Assembly: GCA_963920665.1 (NCBI GenBank)
Contig: OY987269.1
Location: 23,500,501-23,564,500, forward strand
Reading direction: 5' to 3'
DNA: 64,000 nucleotides
From: Straminergon stramineum
Taxonomy: Eukaryota; Streptophyta; Bryopsida; Hypnales; Calliergonaceae
The notes under the pieces are model-generated. The model worked only from the letters and a program-made list of their open reading frames with translations. It made no database searches and was not told the DNA's origin. The position numbers were made by a program, and so were the translations under genes. Below are positions 11,350-24,199 of this stretch, one piece after another (position 1 is the first letter of the stretch; each line of letters opens with the position of its first letter).

Positions 11350-13915
11350 AGGTATTTATCATGCTCCTACCTCCTTGGAGTGTCTGAAGTGCCTTAGTGA
11401 GTAAGGGGACCTTTGGGGTGACATTCCAAGCCTTGCAATAGTCTAGGAAGGGAGAAATGAGAGACTCTTGAGCAAACAGGGTGCAATATCACAATGAATT
11501 AGAAAATAGTGGTAGCATATCACACATACTTGAAGAGCTCTTGAGAAGACACTTCTAACTGTCCAAAGAGCATGTGATTTGAACTAGTTGGCTAGAAGTT
11601 ATGGCCTTTCAAAGTTGATGGTGTCCTAGTGGTGCCGGGACACTTAAGGTCTAGGGTTGAAGGTTTCCCGATGAATCCTTCAAGGAAGTATGGCATGTAG
11701 CATATCATTAGAAGGCTATAAAAACAAGGAATATAAAATTTTAAGCATTACAAGTTTTTAAGTTATGAGCCTAAAGTTATGGTCAAGAGAAAGGTTGTAG
11801 TGAAGGCTTGACTCCACTCTTGGTGAACTTGAATCTTTGGAGGGCCATTATTTTGTGAGACTTTATCCAAATAAGACAAGTGAGTTGTTGATAGGCATAT
11901 ATTTGTCATGTAGATATCCAAAATAGGCTTGCATGTGAGATTTGAAGTTGTGGATGCAAAGTTACATTGTTTGGAAGTTTAGGAGTTCAAACAAGGTTGT
12001 AATTTGGCGATTTCAATTGGAAATGGGTACTCTTTCAAAACCAAAGTGTCTTTTGGAAGTTCCTTTGGCCCACAGGGGTGGGGTGGGGGGGTTTGCAAAA
12101 TAGCACATAGAGTATTATTAGAAGGGTTGGTCTCTTTCCTCCCTCCGTCTTAGAGCCTTAAGTCCCAATGATTCAAGGTTTGTCACGACCCTCATCACAA
12201 GGCGTGCCCGTGCCACCTTGGTGAGCAAGGGGGACATTGGGGGTGACTCCCCAAGCCTTGCAAGAGATGAGGTGAGGGGGACTAGGAGTCCCAAGCGATC
12301 AGAGCATGGTAGCGCTCTGATCCGGACGAAGTTGGAGGTGTGTAACACATGCTTGAAAAGGTCTCGAGGAGATGCTTCTAGCCGTTCAAAGAACGCATGA
12401 TTTGGACTTATGAGTCAAAAGTTATGGGCGTTCAAAGGTGGGGGTGTCCCGATGGCACCAGGACACTTAAGGGTTAGGAGGGAGGGGTTCATGAGGAATC
12501 CCTCCATGAAGTATGTCATGTAACATATCCTTGGAAAGCTAAGAACACAAAGATGCTATATTGACAAGCATTACGAGGGTCTAAGGTAGGAGCCTCAAGT
12601 TATGGCCAAGAGAAGCGCCATGGTGAAGGCGTGACGCCTCTCCTAGTGGACCCGAATCTTTGGAGGGCGATAACTTTGCAAGGACTTGTCCAAATGGGGC
12701 AAGTGAGTAGTCCATCGGCATTTACTCGTCGAGTAGATGTCGAAAATGGGATCACATGTGAGATTTGGAGCCTGGACCGCAAAGTTATGCCAGGTGGAAG
12801 TTCGGGAGTAACAAATTAGGGCGAATCGGGAGAAATGGGGTGGTCTTCCAAAACCAAAGTGGTTTTGGGAGTCCCCTTTGTCATACAAGGGGGGGGGGGG
12901 CTGTTGAATCCCATAGAGAGTACTATAGGAGGGGTTGGTCTCCCTCCTCACTCTCTCTTGGAGCCTTGGTAAGTCCCAATGAGTTAAGGTTGGTGGTGTG
13001 AGGTCAGCACCACTCCAAGGCACCATGGGACACTTGTGGATGTCCCGTGGCACCGGTTAGGTGGAGTCCCACTCCTTGCTAAGCTATGTTGAGGTGTTCC
13101 GAGTAGTGAGTCCCGGTTACTAACGAAGTGGAAAGTAGCAAATACACAAAGAGCCTAGTATGGAGTTGGGATGACACTCAAGGGCAGTTAGGACCATGGT
13201 GAGTAGTGCCACCATGGGTCCTTATACAATAAGATGGAAGTTCCGCCCCATGTTACCAAGTAACATGCCCTGGTGTCATGATTGGTGTGTGTACTAGTAG
13301 TCCCGGTGACTGGGACTTAGCACAAAGAGTTGGAATGGGAGACTAACATTGGAAGTGCATGACATATGCAGTGTTAAGAGAGCGTGACCCTTGGTGCCAC
13401 TAAAATGTTAAGTGTTTGGAAAGCATTGGAAGGTGGACTTACGGTGGTAAGTGTCTCCAAGGGGCGCGACAAGGTTGGTGTGGCAATCTCATCACCTATT
13501 TCAAAGCACTATGAAACACTTGTGTGTATGTATCTAATGACACCGGTTGGATAGAATACAACTCCTTGCTAGTATCTCAAGTTGTGAGTCTCAATTAGTC
13601 ATGGTGTGAAAGTATCAATTACACAATGGGCCTAGTATGGAGTGGGATAATACTCAAAGGCGGTTAGGATCGTGGTGTGGAGTACCACCACAAGTCCTAG
13701 CACAAGAAAATGGAATTTCTACCCCAAGTCACTAAGTGACATGCCATGTGTCATGAATGGAGTGTATGCTACTAGTCCCGAGGACTGGGACTTAGTAGTA
13801 TTAGTTGGAAATGAGAATTAATATTTCAGGTGTGCGGTATGTACAAGTTAGTTAGTTGTAACCCAAGTGATATTAGAATTGTAGCGTAGTGAGCCCATTA
13901 AGTTGTGTAGGGCCT
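11350..13915 (+). mobile_element. old, diverged LTR split by a younger LTR
   Basis: Two segments, about 11350-12180 and 13477-13915, read as one LTR when the 12181-13471 insertion is removed. The left part parallels the younger LTR (for example 'gacattccaagccttgcaat' versus 'gactccccaagccttgcaag', and 'aagtatggcatgtagcatat' versus 'aagtatgtcatgtaacatat') up to 'agtcccaatgattcaaggtt'. The right part resumes with the following LTR sequence ('gacaccggttgg', 'ctccttgctag', 'agtcccgaggactgggactt'). Outer boundaries are approximate because of divergence. Confidence 0.75.
12181..13471 (+). mobile_element. solo LTR, 1291 bp, with 5-bp target duplication
   Basis: It begins TGTCACGACCC and ends GGGGCGCGACA, the TG...CA termini of LTR retrotransposons with short TGTC/GACA inversion. 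AGGTT lies directly on both sides (12176-12180 and 13472-13476). There is no primer-binding site, internal coding region or second LTR, so this is a solo LTR left by LTR-LTR recombination. A relative with the same termini lies at 61730-62858. It contains an 11-12 base G run near 12890. Short ORFs inside are not considered genes. Confidence 0.93.
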
Positions 13916-16900
13916 CTAGAGGTTGTTTAAGGTTGTAAGATGTTATTAAGGTTGTAACAGTATTGATGCAAATTCAAACTTGTTTATAATGAGCAGATTG
14001 AAAGAATGTTTATTAAATCAAGATAAGTAGATTGTTGAAGTTGTAGGAAGCTAATAAGAGAATTAGATATATCAAGTTGTAATTCAAAAAAGATGGTAGA
14101 ACCTCTACTCACCCCCTTAAAGTAGACACACCTATTTCCATCTTTCAAGGCCATATTCATTAAAAGGAGACAATCAACAATCTCATATTATCTAAATGAT
14201 TTTATATTAAAATGATAATAAGTGTTTGATATTGAATTTTTTTGGTGAATTGAGACTTTAGTATGTTGATATATTCACACACCTTTGATTTTATGAAGGT
14301 TTATATGATCATAAATTTTTTATTTCTTAAATTAAAGGTCTCAAATAATAGGGTTGAAGTCTCAAAATGTCCATTTTTTCTCAATTTAACAAATATGGCC
14401 ATCTTTTTTCAATCTTGCTCTTTTGTATTAGACTATTAGTAATATGTATTTGTATAGTATCACATATACTAAAATGTTTGTACAGACAAGAGAATTCATA
14501 TTTCTTTCTTTAAACTATTTGTATATTTCTGATTCTACTATTTGACCGATAAGAAAAAAGTTTGATTCAATTGGTAAAAATTAGAAAGGAAATCAACTAG
14601 TCCAAATTACATCAATGAAATACTTCCTTTTGAAATTGTGTGAACCAATAAAACAATCTTAGAGAATATCATTCACAATTGCAAGCATAGATTAAATCCC
14701 ATGCTTGGTCTTCTTATTTTGTTCTTTTATACTTTTTGAGTTCTTTCTAAAAGGAATTCAAGATTGTGTACATCAGGTATTTAGATTTTTTTCCAAAAGG
14801 GATAGAGAGAATTTCTCAAAAATGTTTAAAGTTAACAAGTTCAACTAAATTGAAAAGTAACCACTTTTAACATTTTACAATTTACAATGTTTCCAACTAA
14901 TGTGTCCACAATTACTTTGAATTGAAGGACTATGGCATTATCAACATGAAGTAATGATAGCATTATTATCAATTGATTTTGTTTGTGGTTTGATTGAATA
15001 GACTAGCTAGCACTATCCACTTGAATGTTATATCTCAAATGTTCTTAGTTTTGGATGATATACAAGCTAGAATGCACCACACCCTCTCTATAAAGGTATG
15101 ATCAATTTTCTCCATCACAAACCTTCACCACATATATCCACAATCATTGGTGTACTTTCATTCTAATTGATGATACACATGTACAAGACCAAAACCATTG
15201 TAATGAAAAGTAAAGATTTGTAAGGTATTCCCATCAAGTTATAATAATTCATATATAATTGAATACAAGCCAAACTTCTAATCTCTCTCTTTCAAATTTC
15301 CCCGAAATGTCTTCAACATGTTGTATTCTCTCCATTATAAATTGAATATTCCAAAGAGACTTTAAAAGACCATTTGTCTATGACATCTTTCAACTTTCTT
15401 TTCTTCTCACAAATTTTGTAATCTAAGGTTGACTAATTAAAATATACAAAATTAATGAATTAAACAATGCCTTGGACTCCCTCCATAGCCACAATGTTAT
15501 TTTGCCAAAAGATTGACTAGAAAACATCAAGAGCAACAAATGATAACATTTGCTCTTCTACCTTGGAGGGGGCACCAAATGAAGATTGATATAGATTTAA
15601 CATATTAATAGTATGCCATTGTTTTAAAATATTATTAGGATTTTTTATTTGTACTTGGATGAGTGTAGCTATTTAAATGAAAAATAGTACAAAATCTAGT
15701 AGGAAAACAGATGACAATGACTTGGCAATAAGTGGGAGCCTTGTGACACTTGAATTCTACTTGTATCCCCTTATCCAAAGCATTTGCCTTTCTTCTTGCC
15801 TATTTCTTGTGATTTGGGATATTATTGCTACAACTTTTTGTTTGTGGAGGCATTGTTGAAAATTTGTGACCAAGTTTATTTCCTTCCACTTTATTCTTTC
15901 CATAGCGCAACGTGCATGTCCAAAGTTCAAATTTTCCTCTAATATTTGAATTTTGGACTATTTTTCTACTTAGTTGGTCATTTTAGGGTTGCTTCTTTTT
16001 GAAGGGGTTATGGTCCTCATCTAATCTGAGGAAGATCCTAACCCTCTTACTGCCCCAAACAAACGCTAATGTAGTCCTTTTGTGATTCTTGAAAAGCCAT
16101 CTTGTTTCTTAGTATACATTAGTCTTATTTGTTGTGTCTTAAATATTTATTGTTGAGATTAATTTTTTGAATGTGATTTTCTTGTGTTCTTTTCACTTGC
16201 TTGTACATTATCAATGTTCCAATGTTATTCCAGCTCATTGTTTTAGTCTTGCTTGCATATTCTAACTATTAATCATACTTCTCTATTGCAAATGGGTTGG
16301 AGCATTGTGTGTGTGGGGGGGGGGGGGGATCTTTATGCTTTAGCACATCTTGTGGTTTGTGATATACACTATTTACTTGAATACTTGTAGTTTCAAAATT
16401 GTATTGGTGGTTGTTGATTGTATGCTAGTAAGGGTGATTATACATATATTGTGCATAATTACATAGGTATGCTCATTTTATTTTAGTGTTTTTGATCATA
16501 CATATTTATAATTTTTATGTATATTTATATTATAATCATTTGTATTGCCAAGATATACATACCTATAAGTTTGGTCTGCTCAAAATTGGGGTTTTTTGGT
16601 GTCATTGTACCAATGTTATGCACACAATTTCAATTTTTTTTATAACTATCATAGCTATAGGTGAGATAATCACATTGCCAAGATTATGTAAATAATGATA
16701 GACTAAAATAAAAGAAGAGTGAGCAAGTTCTTCATAGATTAAGGGTAGCAAAAAATAAAAACATAATTCCTCTCCAAAAAATACATAGTAAACACACATG
16801 TATACAAAACTATTAGGTAGGTGATCCCCCAAGATATTTTTCAATTAGTTCATTTGCTATCCACGCATTCAGTACATTAGTACTCAACTATAGTTGTTGG

Positions 16901-19900
16901 GGCTTTTGATAAAAATTAAATAAATAAATAAATAAACAGTTTGCACAAGCTTATTGCAAGAATTACCTATTCTAAATCTAAGTTCCATGATGGATTTATT
17001 TGTGATGTACAAAAGTTGGCCATCTAAAGTTGTTTTGTATGATACTAGATTCAGTGCAAATCTTCTACAATCTTTCTTCAGTTTTTAATAGGCCATTACT
17101 TCATTACAACATATAGTCTTTTACATAATTATATAAAAAGAGTATAAGTGAAATTTTCAAATAATGCACTCCACCTAAAGAGAGAAGGTTCATTAATACA
17201 AAGGATGAACCTTCAAGTACTAGATGGACTCAGATTACTCTTGTATGTGCCCCTTAAGTAATGGCTTCAATCCATCTTTTTTTTACAAGACTATCTCTCA
17301 AATGAAAATGCTCTATAGTATTCTTTAGACTTTAGTCCAACTTCTACATGCATGTAATGAGCAACAATCTCTTGAATCCAAAAATGGACCTTTCTGCTCT
17401 TGTAAAAAGTACATATTTATCATCAATGCTCTAGACAATTTTGTAGGGGAAAAATACCTCTATTATTTATGAAACAAGAGTATAAACACAAATAAAGCCA
17501 AAAAGTTGCACCATTACCAAATCCTGACAAATCAACCTTCAAAAAAGGTGCACTAATTTTTCATTAATTTCCCAAAGGACTTCAAAAAGAGTAGAAAAGA
17601 ACTAGAATTATTTTCCTATCCACCAACTTCATCAAGCATGGAATGATATTTATCATAAGCAACTGTTGTCAATTTCTAAATGTAGCAAGCCTTTAGAGAC
17701 ATCTACATTTTCACAACCATCATAATTAGAGACACATCTATTATATTTACAACCACAAGGGGAGGGGTTTTGAATGCCATCACTACAAGGACGTGTGGCC
17801 CTAATCAACCAAAGTTCAATGCATTTATGTTGATTACGACAATTTTGTCTTGGGCTCTATTGATTTAGCAATCTTTTAAATAGAAATCAACATAATTGTG
17901 TTGATTTGATCAAAAACAAACTTGCTTAGTTGATTTTGCAATCCTCTAATCATTTTCAAAGTAAAATTTTAGATCTTGTTTTGGCATAGTAGAATAATTT
18001 TTTTCAAAAAACTTTGAACCAAAAAAAGTTGTGAAATAAAGGAAAATTCCATCTCCAAAAATCCATTTGAGATTTCAAGCCTCTAATCAAAAGTTATGGA
18101 CAAATTTCAAAAAGGATGTATGAATGGTCAAAGAAAATGTCCCTTCTAACCCCTCTCTGAAATTTGACCATATCTTTTAATTGGAGTGTTAAAATCTCAA
18201 AAGGATTTTTGTAGATGAAATTTATCTTGATTTTTTACATTGATTTCAGAGTTCAAAGTTTTCTAAAAAAAGTTATTCTACACTGCTTAAATGAGGTCTA
18301 CAATTCTAATTAAACCAAAATTCCTACTTTTCACTTAACTCTCAATAGTTGAGTTCTTTGTAATCCTCATTTATATATCCCACATGGGTTGTCTTAACTC
18401 CTACCACCCCACTTGTATAAAGAATTTGTCTTCTCATCTTTTCAAATAGGTAAGTAACATTCAAAATTCAATAGTAAAATATATTGAATTACTTTTAATA
18501 ATGTATAGAATTTTGAAGATAAAATTTTATAAAGAAGATTCTATTTTGAAAAGTTTAATTAAATATTTGGCATCATGTGCCAATTGTGTCCTATGTTTAT
18601 GGTACATATTAACATGGCAATCCTATCTACATGGCAGGTCTATTGATGTGGTAGCCTTGCTTGTATGGTGGTTTTTGCCTATGTGGCATCTTATGTGGCA
18701 AATTTTTAAGTAATAATAATTAGACCAAATAAAAAAATAAAACCAACTAAGAAGTGTTGATTATTGTCCAGTCCAAAATGTCCTAACCAAGTGTTTTAAG
18801 TAATATATATGAATTGATTATCATGTTGGTTCGGACATTGATTTTCTTGTAGTGCATGAATGTTGTGTATAGGCTCTAAGAAAAACAACTCTAGCACATA
18901 AACATTAGAACATCAACAAACAATAGAAAATGATTGTGCAAGTTTCCTATATTTAGTCACAAAAGTTCTACATGGGACACTGGGGATATTGGGTAGGCTT
19001 GTATGACTTTAGTTTTCAATATGATTTTTTGAAACTTCTTGTGTAGGTATAATTTCCTAAAAGCTTTGCATTAATTTCATAGAAATCCAATTTTTTGGTA
19101 AAGTTACACTATATTTTTTCCAAAAAGTACTAAGAACTTTAGAAGATTAGCAATTTAGGCAAGATAAAATTCTTTGACTTTGGTTGGGCAACAAATAGAG
19201 ACAAGGAATGTGATTGGACTAGGGCAATGGGTCCAAAATAGAAGGCTCTTTATATGACTTGATTTCTTGTGCCACTGTGACTCTAAGGCAGTCTACTCTT
19301 AAAACAACCTTTTCAGAGCTAATTGCACTTAGAGGGAAACCAAACTCCTTGAAACAATATTTAGTATACTTTTTGGAGGAAGAAAAATGGAATTCACATC
19401 TATTCAAAGTCTGTTAATATTTTTTGGACCTTTGTGGAATTAATTAAAAAATTTTGAAGTTGAAACACAATAGTCACTAAAAGTGACCACCTCTTGAAAT
19501 GTACATTATTAGGACATTGAAGAAAGAAAAATTTACCTTTATGTTATTAGTGGCTTTTAGAGAGCACCCTACCTTTTAGGAAGCATGTAGTAGAACATTG
19601 AAATTCTAGACAACAGGAAATCCCAGCAAGAATCTCTCCTCATATATAGAAGGGGAGAATCACATTGGGGACATATATGGTGTGTTTCATGAGCAAATTT
19701 TTGCTAAGAAGTGATAAAAAAAATTTTGAAAGGAATATTTGGCGAGGTATTCTTCCTTTTTTAGTAGAAGAAATTTCAAAATGCTACCAAAGCTTAGAAC
19801 GGTATCACTTAGTTAATGATCACTTTTTGCACGACCCAAAGTAAATACCAAAAAATCCCTCTAGGAACATAGCTTGGGAAGGGAGACCCCTTTCATTAGA

Positions 19901-22620
19901 ATGTTGTGAGGAGTGAGGACTAACTAGGAACAAATCGGGAATAAGATAGGTCACTTTCCTTACAAAATGCCTGACCCCATTGGACTCTTTAGAGCTTACA
20001 TTATACATATCTATTCATTAGAAATTAGGGATATTTCATTTTTTGAAATCTTTTTGCCTCTTCTCAAATGCATACATCTTTCAATCCACCATTGGATTAT
20101 TATACTACATTTTAAAAGTATGTGGTCTAAAATACAATTGGAAAATAAAGTATTGTATGTCATTTCTTTGGACATTGTCACATTGCAGAATTTTATTGGA
20201 TGTGTTGCATTTGTTTATTTGCCTTGAAAATTGGTAGAGATATACTCAACAAGATCTTTCAAGTCCATATGCAAAAAAATCCAAAAATAAAAGTCATGAG
20301 TCATCTAAAATTTCTAGGTACTACTACAATTCAAAAAAACTAATTTTTTCACTTTAAATGCTAATAATGTTGACTTTGAATGTTAATATCCTTCAATCCA
20401 TAAGGTCAAACTTCACAAAATTTGCAAAAAATCTAATACAAGATCCTAAAGTTAGATTCTTAAAAAAATGATTTTATAGATTTTTTGGTCAACAAAATAT
20501 TGATGGTAATTTTGAATAGTTTTTCAAGAAAAATGGCCATGGGTGTGAACCACCATATTGGTTCAATTCCCTTTTTAGAAAATGGAAAATATAAACATTA
20601 TGCGAGAATTCACAAGTTGGAAGTGTTAGTACTTTGGATTACAATACAATTACCCATTAGTAAGTTTTCCTCTAGATAGAGCTAGGAATCTTGGAAAATT
20701 AGTGCTAAAAGTGAGGAAAAGAAATTAGGAAAAAACAAAAGGAAAATTCTTGGAAAAAAATGGGGATATAAAATTAAAAAGACTTTAGGCAAGATTTGAT
20801 AGAATATCCAAATTAGGCTAATGATAAAATGAGGTAAAAAGGAAAACCAAAATACTACTCCACAATACTAGTTAGGAGAATAAAATTAGAATCAAATAGT
20901 GAACCAAAAATATAACAACTATAAAAATACAAAATCAAAACCAAAACCAAAACCAAATACTATAAGTAGAAAATGGCTTAAGAGATAAATTAGAAACCAA
21001 AAAGTAACAAATACAAAAAATATAGATTGAAAACAAGATGAATTGAAAATTAGAAGAAGTGAAAATAAAATTAGTAGAAATGAAGGTCAAAACTACAAGA
21101 CAAGTAGATGAAGACTAGAAGACTAGAAGATCAAGACTCAAAGAAAGTAAATGTAGATTAGAAGAAAGGTAGATGTAGACATTGGGTAGATGGAGGGGAG
21201 TAGGATTTGTAAACCCTCTCTTTTTGTCTTGCGGCCTCTTTTTTTTTCTCTCTCTTGTATTTTGTGTTTTTTAGAGAAGTTTTTTTGGGAGAGAGATGTT
21301 TGTTGTTGTGAAAGGAAAAAGATGAGTTAGGGTTGGAGATTAGCACATTTGTCGAATAGGTTTGCTCTCATGTTGTGAGAAGAGGGAAAAAAAAATGATT
21401 AGAGTAAGAATTCGAGTAAGATTTAGATTGCCAACTTTGGAGGGCAATATCCAAGGGACATTATCTTCAATGGAGGTGAAATTTGGAGGGAGGTGGATAT
21501 TGAATTCAGCTTTCCAAAAAGCCTAGGCTTGTTGAATTCCAATCAAAAATGAAGACGGAGTGACCATTTTAATGGTAGTTAGTCTCAATGGATTTCGAGG
21601 TTCTTCAAATCTCTTAACTTGTACTTGTTTTGCAATTTTTGTTGCATTTTGATAAATTTGTGAGTTTTCTTGGTTATGTCGGTTTGATTTATGTGAGTGA
21701 CAAATGAGCTCGCAAATGTATACTTGTTATTTCCATTTGTATTGTTAAAATTGTGTTGTCAATGGAGGTGGTCCATTTGTATTGTCAATTTGTGGTGTCA
21801 ATGCATGTGTAATTGGTGTGGTTAGGGTAGAGTTTTAAAATAGTAATTTGTAGCAAATAACTTGGAGGGCGGACTAGATAGAGGTCTCATACACTCTCCA
21901 TTGGTCTAACTTTAAGGGTATTTTTTTACCACACCGGTGAAAAACATTCATAATGGGACTTTAAAAATTAATAATAGAAGTAGAAAATAAGCTTAAAAGG
22001 ATCTCTCTTCTTGAATTTATCCAAATACACTTGCAATGCCATATATGCAAGTGCGTCAATGAATCTACTATCCTCCCACTATATCTAGGGCCTTTCAAAA
22101 TACTTAAAGAATTATTTGAAAAATGCACAATTTAAGTCAACTCTAATGAAGATGTAATTTTCAACACTAACTCCAATATGTTTTAGTAAATACATAAACA
22201 ATTGAGCTACATTAGGAATTGCTAGAGATACAAAAACATCCTTTAAAAGCCTTAACAAATCATAGTATTTAGTGACCAAGTCAAGATGTTGGCTTGTAGT
22301 GACCTCTAAAATGTTTAACCAAATTTATCTTCAATTCTCTACTATCAAGAATGGTTGTGTCCCAACAGTGCTATTTTGTGAGCCTATAAGCATGAGCCTA
22401 TAAGTGTTGAGTAGGGATTATGTGAGTGTTGAGCTCAAAAATTTGAAAAATCATTAGAAAACTTATTAATATTTCAAAAAATAGATTCCATCTTAAAATT
22501 TGGATCAAAATTTATTATTTTTAGAAAATTTTAGTACCTACTACCATGGACCTATTACTGTAAGTATATAAAATTCAAATGAAAATTCTAATTTTGAATC
22601 TTATCTAGAAGTATACATTA
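13916..22620. other. gene desert, AT-rich
   Basis: No supported gene. It contains scattered diverged repeats: the small inverted-repeat copy at 19477-19560; segments around 18000-18290 and 20330-20480 resembling TTAA-family interiors; a hairpin at about 17184-17212 (AAGGTTCAT mirrored by ATGAACCTT); and a strongly A/G-biased tract at about 20690-21190. A run of about 14 G occurs near 16315. Open frames here are short and lack recognisable motifs. Confidence 0.45.
19477..19560. repeat. small inverted-repeat element, copy 2
   Basis: CTAAAAGTGACCAC at 19477-19490 is mirrored by GTGGCTTTTAG at 19550-19560. It is related to 8518-8622, and the flanking and loop wording ('aaatgtacatt') is similar. 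Non-coding. Confidence 0.5.
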
Positions 22621-22797
22621 TGAAGATGAAGAATCCAATTGATGTGAAAGATGAATGGAAATGAAAATAAGTTTGTTTATGAAGATGAAGAATCCAATTG
22701 ATGTGAAAGATGAATGGAAATGAAAATAAGTTTGTTTATGAAGATGAAGAATCCAATTGATGTGAAAGATGAATGGAAATAAAAGTAACTTTGTTTA
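22621..22797. repeat. 59-bp tandem repeat, three copies
   Basis: Units start at 22621, 22680 and 22739 and begin 'tgaagatgaagaatccaatt'. The first two are nearly identical; the third diverges at its end. The high identity points to recent local duplication. Confidence 0.95.
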
Positions 22798-22799
22798 GA

Positions 22800-23230
22800 A
22801 TATTAGTTGATTATTGTTCTATAACACCCTGGACCCTCCTAAGGTCAATGGGAACACACCAATAATTTTTTTCTTGATGTGCTATTATTGAACTTGTTTA
22901 GATTTTAGAAAAAAAAAATTGTTGATAAGATTTCATTACATGTGTCGAAAGAATTTAGCTGCACCAAGTTTCATTTTTGTTGATCACTATTTTATAGTAG
23001 CATGAATCTTCTTGGGGCCAATGGGGGAAGTACCTTCGCTTATGTCTTCATGTGTCTGTAATTAGACTTGTAAACATTTCAGAAAATATTGTTAAGATTT
23101 TAAGAAAATATTTGGTTGATAGGGATTATTTGTGGAATGAATGAATTTAGTTACACCCAAATGTTAATTAGTTGATCATTGTCTTCTTGTGGGACCTTCC
23201 AGGGATCTCACTCTTTTGTCTTGATCAAAT
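22800..23230. repeat. degenerate tandem repeat, about 180-bp period
   Basis: Successive blocks start near 22805, 22979 and 23172 with 'gttgat(t/c)a(t/c)(t/c)(g/a)tt', followed by a C/G-richer phrase (for example 'ggtcaatgggaaca' then 'ggccaatgggggaa') and a 'gttagtaagatttta'-like segment. The match is imperfect. Non-coding. Confidence 0.5.
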
Positions 23231-23249
23231 TGTTGTTTGATTGATCACT

Positions 23250-23802
23250 CCCCTCTTGTGATGTGGTACGTCTCGGTGCCGTGATCAAGTCATTTTTGGT
23301 TGGATGTTCATGAAATTTGGACACAATGTGTCACTATGTATCCCCTTCTTGAAAATCTAATTTTTTTCTAATCGGGTGCCCATATGATCAAAAGTTATGA
23401 TACCCTAAACTTTGTGGGCAGCTCTCGCAGTATGTGCAAAACTCTTCCTATGATTTTGAAATTTGGTGGGTGTGTAGCTTTCATAATAAAAGATTAAAAA
23501 TGTCCTCAAAAATAACCATGTTAAGTATAAAATTCTCATTCTTGAAGGAGTTAAAGTTTGCAAGCCTTGTCAGGCAAGGTTGGAAAAAAACTTTTTCAAC
23601 TAACTTCAAACATTATAATCTTTTAATCCGTGTGGTCAAAGTTTTGAAAAAAAATTCCATGTGTCCCCAAAGAAGTCTAATACAAATTCGTATGGTTGAA
23701 TTTTGAAATAAAAATTTGTTTTTTCATTTTTTTTGATGCCCTACAAAGTAGCAATTTTTGACAATTCTTACCCCAAATGTGCCTTGGTTCTATAGGGGTT
23801 AA
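23250..23802. mobile_element. TTAA-family element, left part unresolved
   Basis: The right end reads GGTTCTATAGGGG followed by TTAA (23799-23802), like the other family ends. The interior shares 'aagtcatttttggttggatg' and 'ttcatgaaattt' with the 37689-38666 copy. The left terminus could not be found and may be deleted. Confidence 0.5.
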
Positions 23803-24199
23803 AGGAAGATAACAATTGACCCAGTAGTTAGTACCCATTCTTGCTTATTAAGATTTAAAATATTGATTACCTAGAGTCATATCATTTTTTTTATATTCGA
23901 ACTAGTTTAACAAACACTAATAGAAAAAAGCCTCTTTAATCTATTGATTCACTTGTGAATTGATGTAAAAAGCCAAAAATGACTCAAGAAAATAATTGGT
24001 AGAATTTGTAACTTATTAAAAACATAAGACAATACAAATTCTAAGCACATAAAATTGAGAACCTTACTAATCTTGTCCAACAAGAAAAATATTGGGTGGC
24101 TCAAAGACATTCACATGATGCTATAATGCAAGAGGTCAAGGATCTTTAAGCCAAAATTGAGCAAGTAGCTTTTTTGTCCTCAACCACCTAATTGTAAAG

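Noticed and set aside
12118..13053. Several ORFs of 60-136 codons in both strands
   Set aside because: All lie in the solo LTR or its older host LTR, which are non-coding; similar frames recur in the other LTR copy.
16315..16328. Long G run (also near 12890, 61493, 62297, 63165) as G-quadruplex or sequencing error
   Set aside because: Runs are single homopolymers rather than spaced G tracts. Those in LTRs recur between copies, so they are likely genuine but not evidence of regulation.
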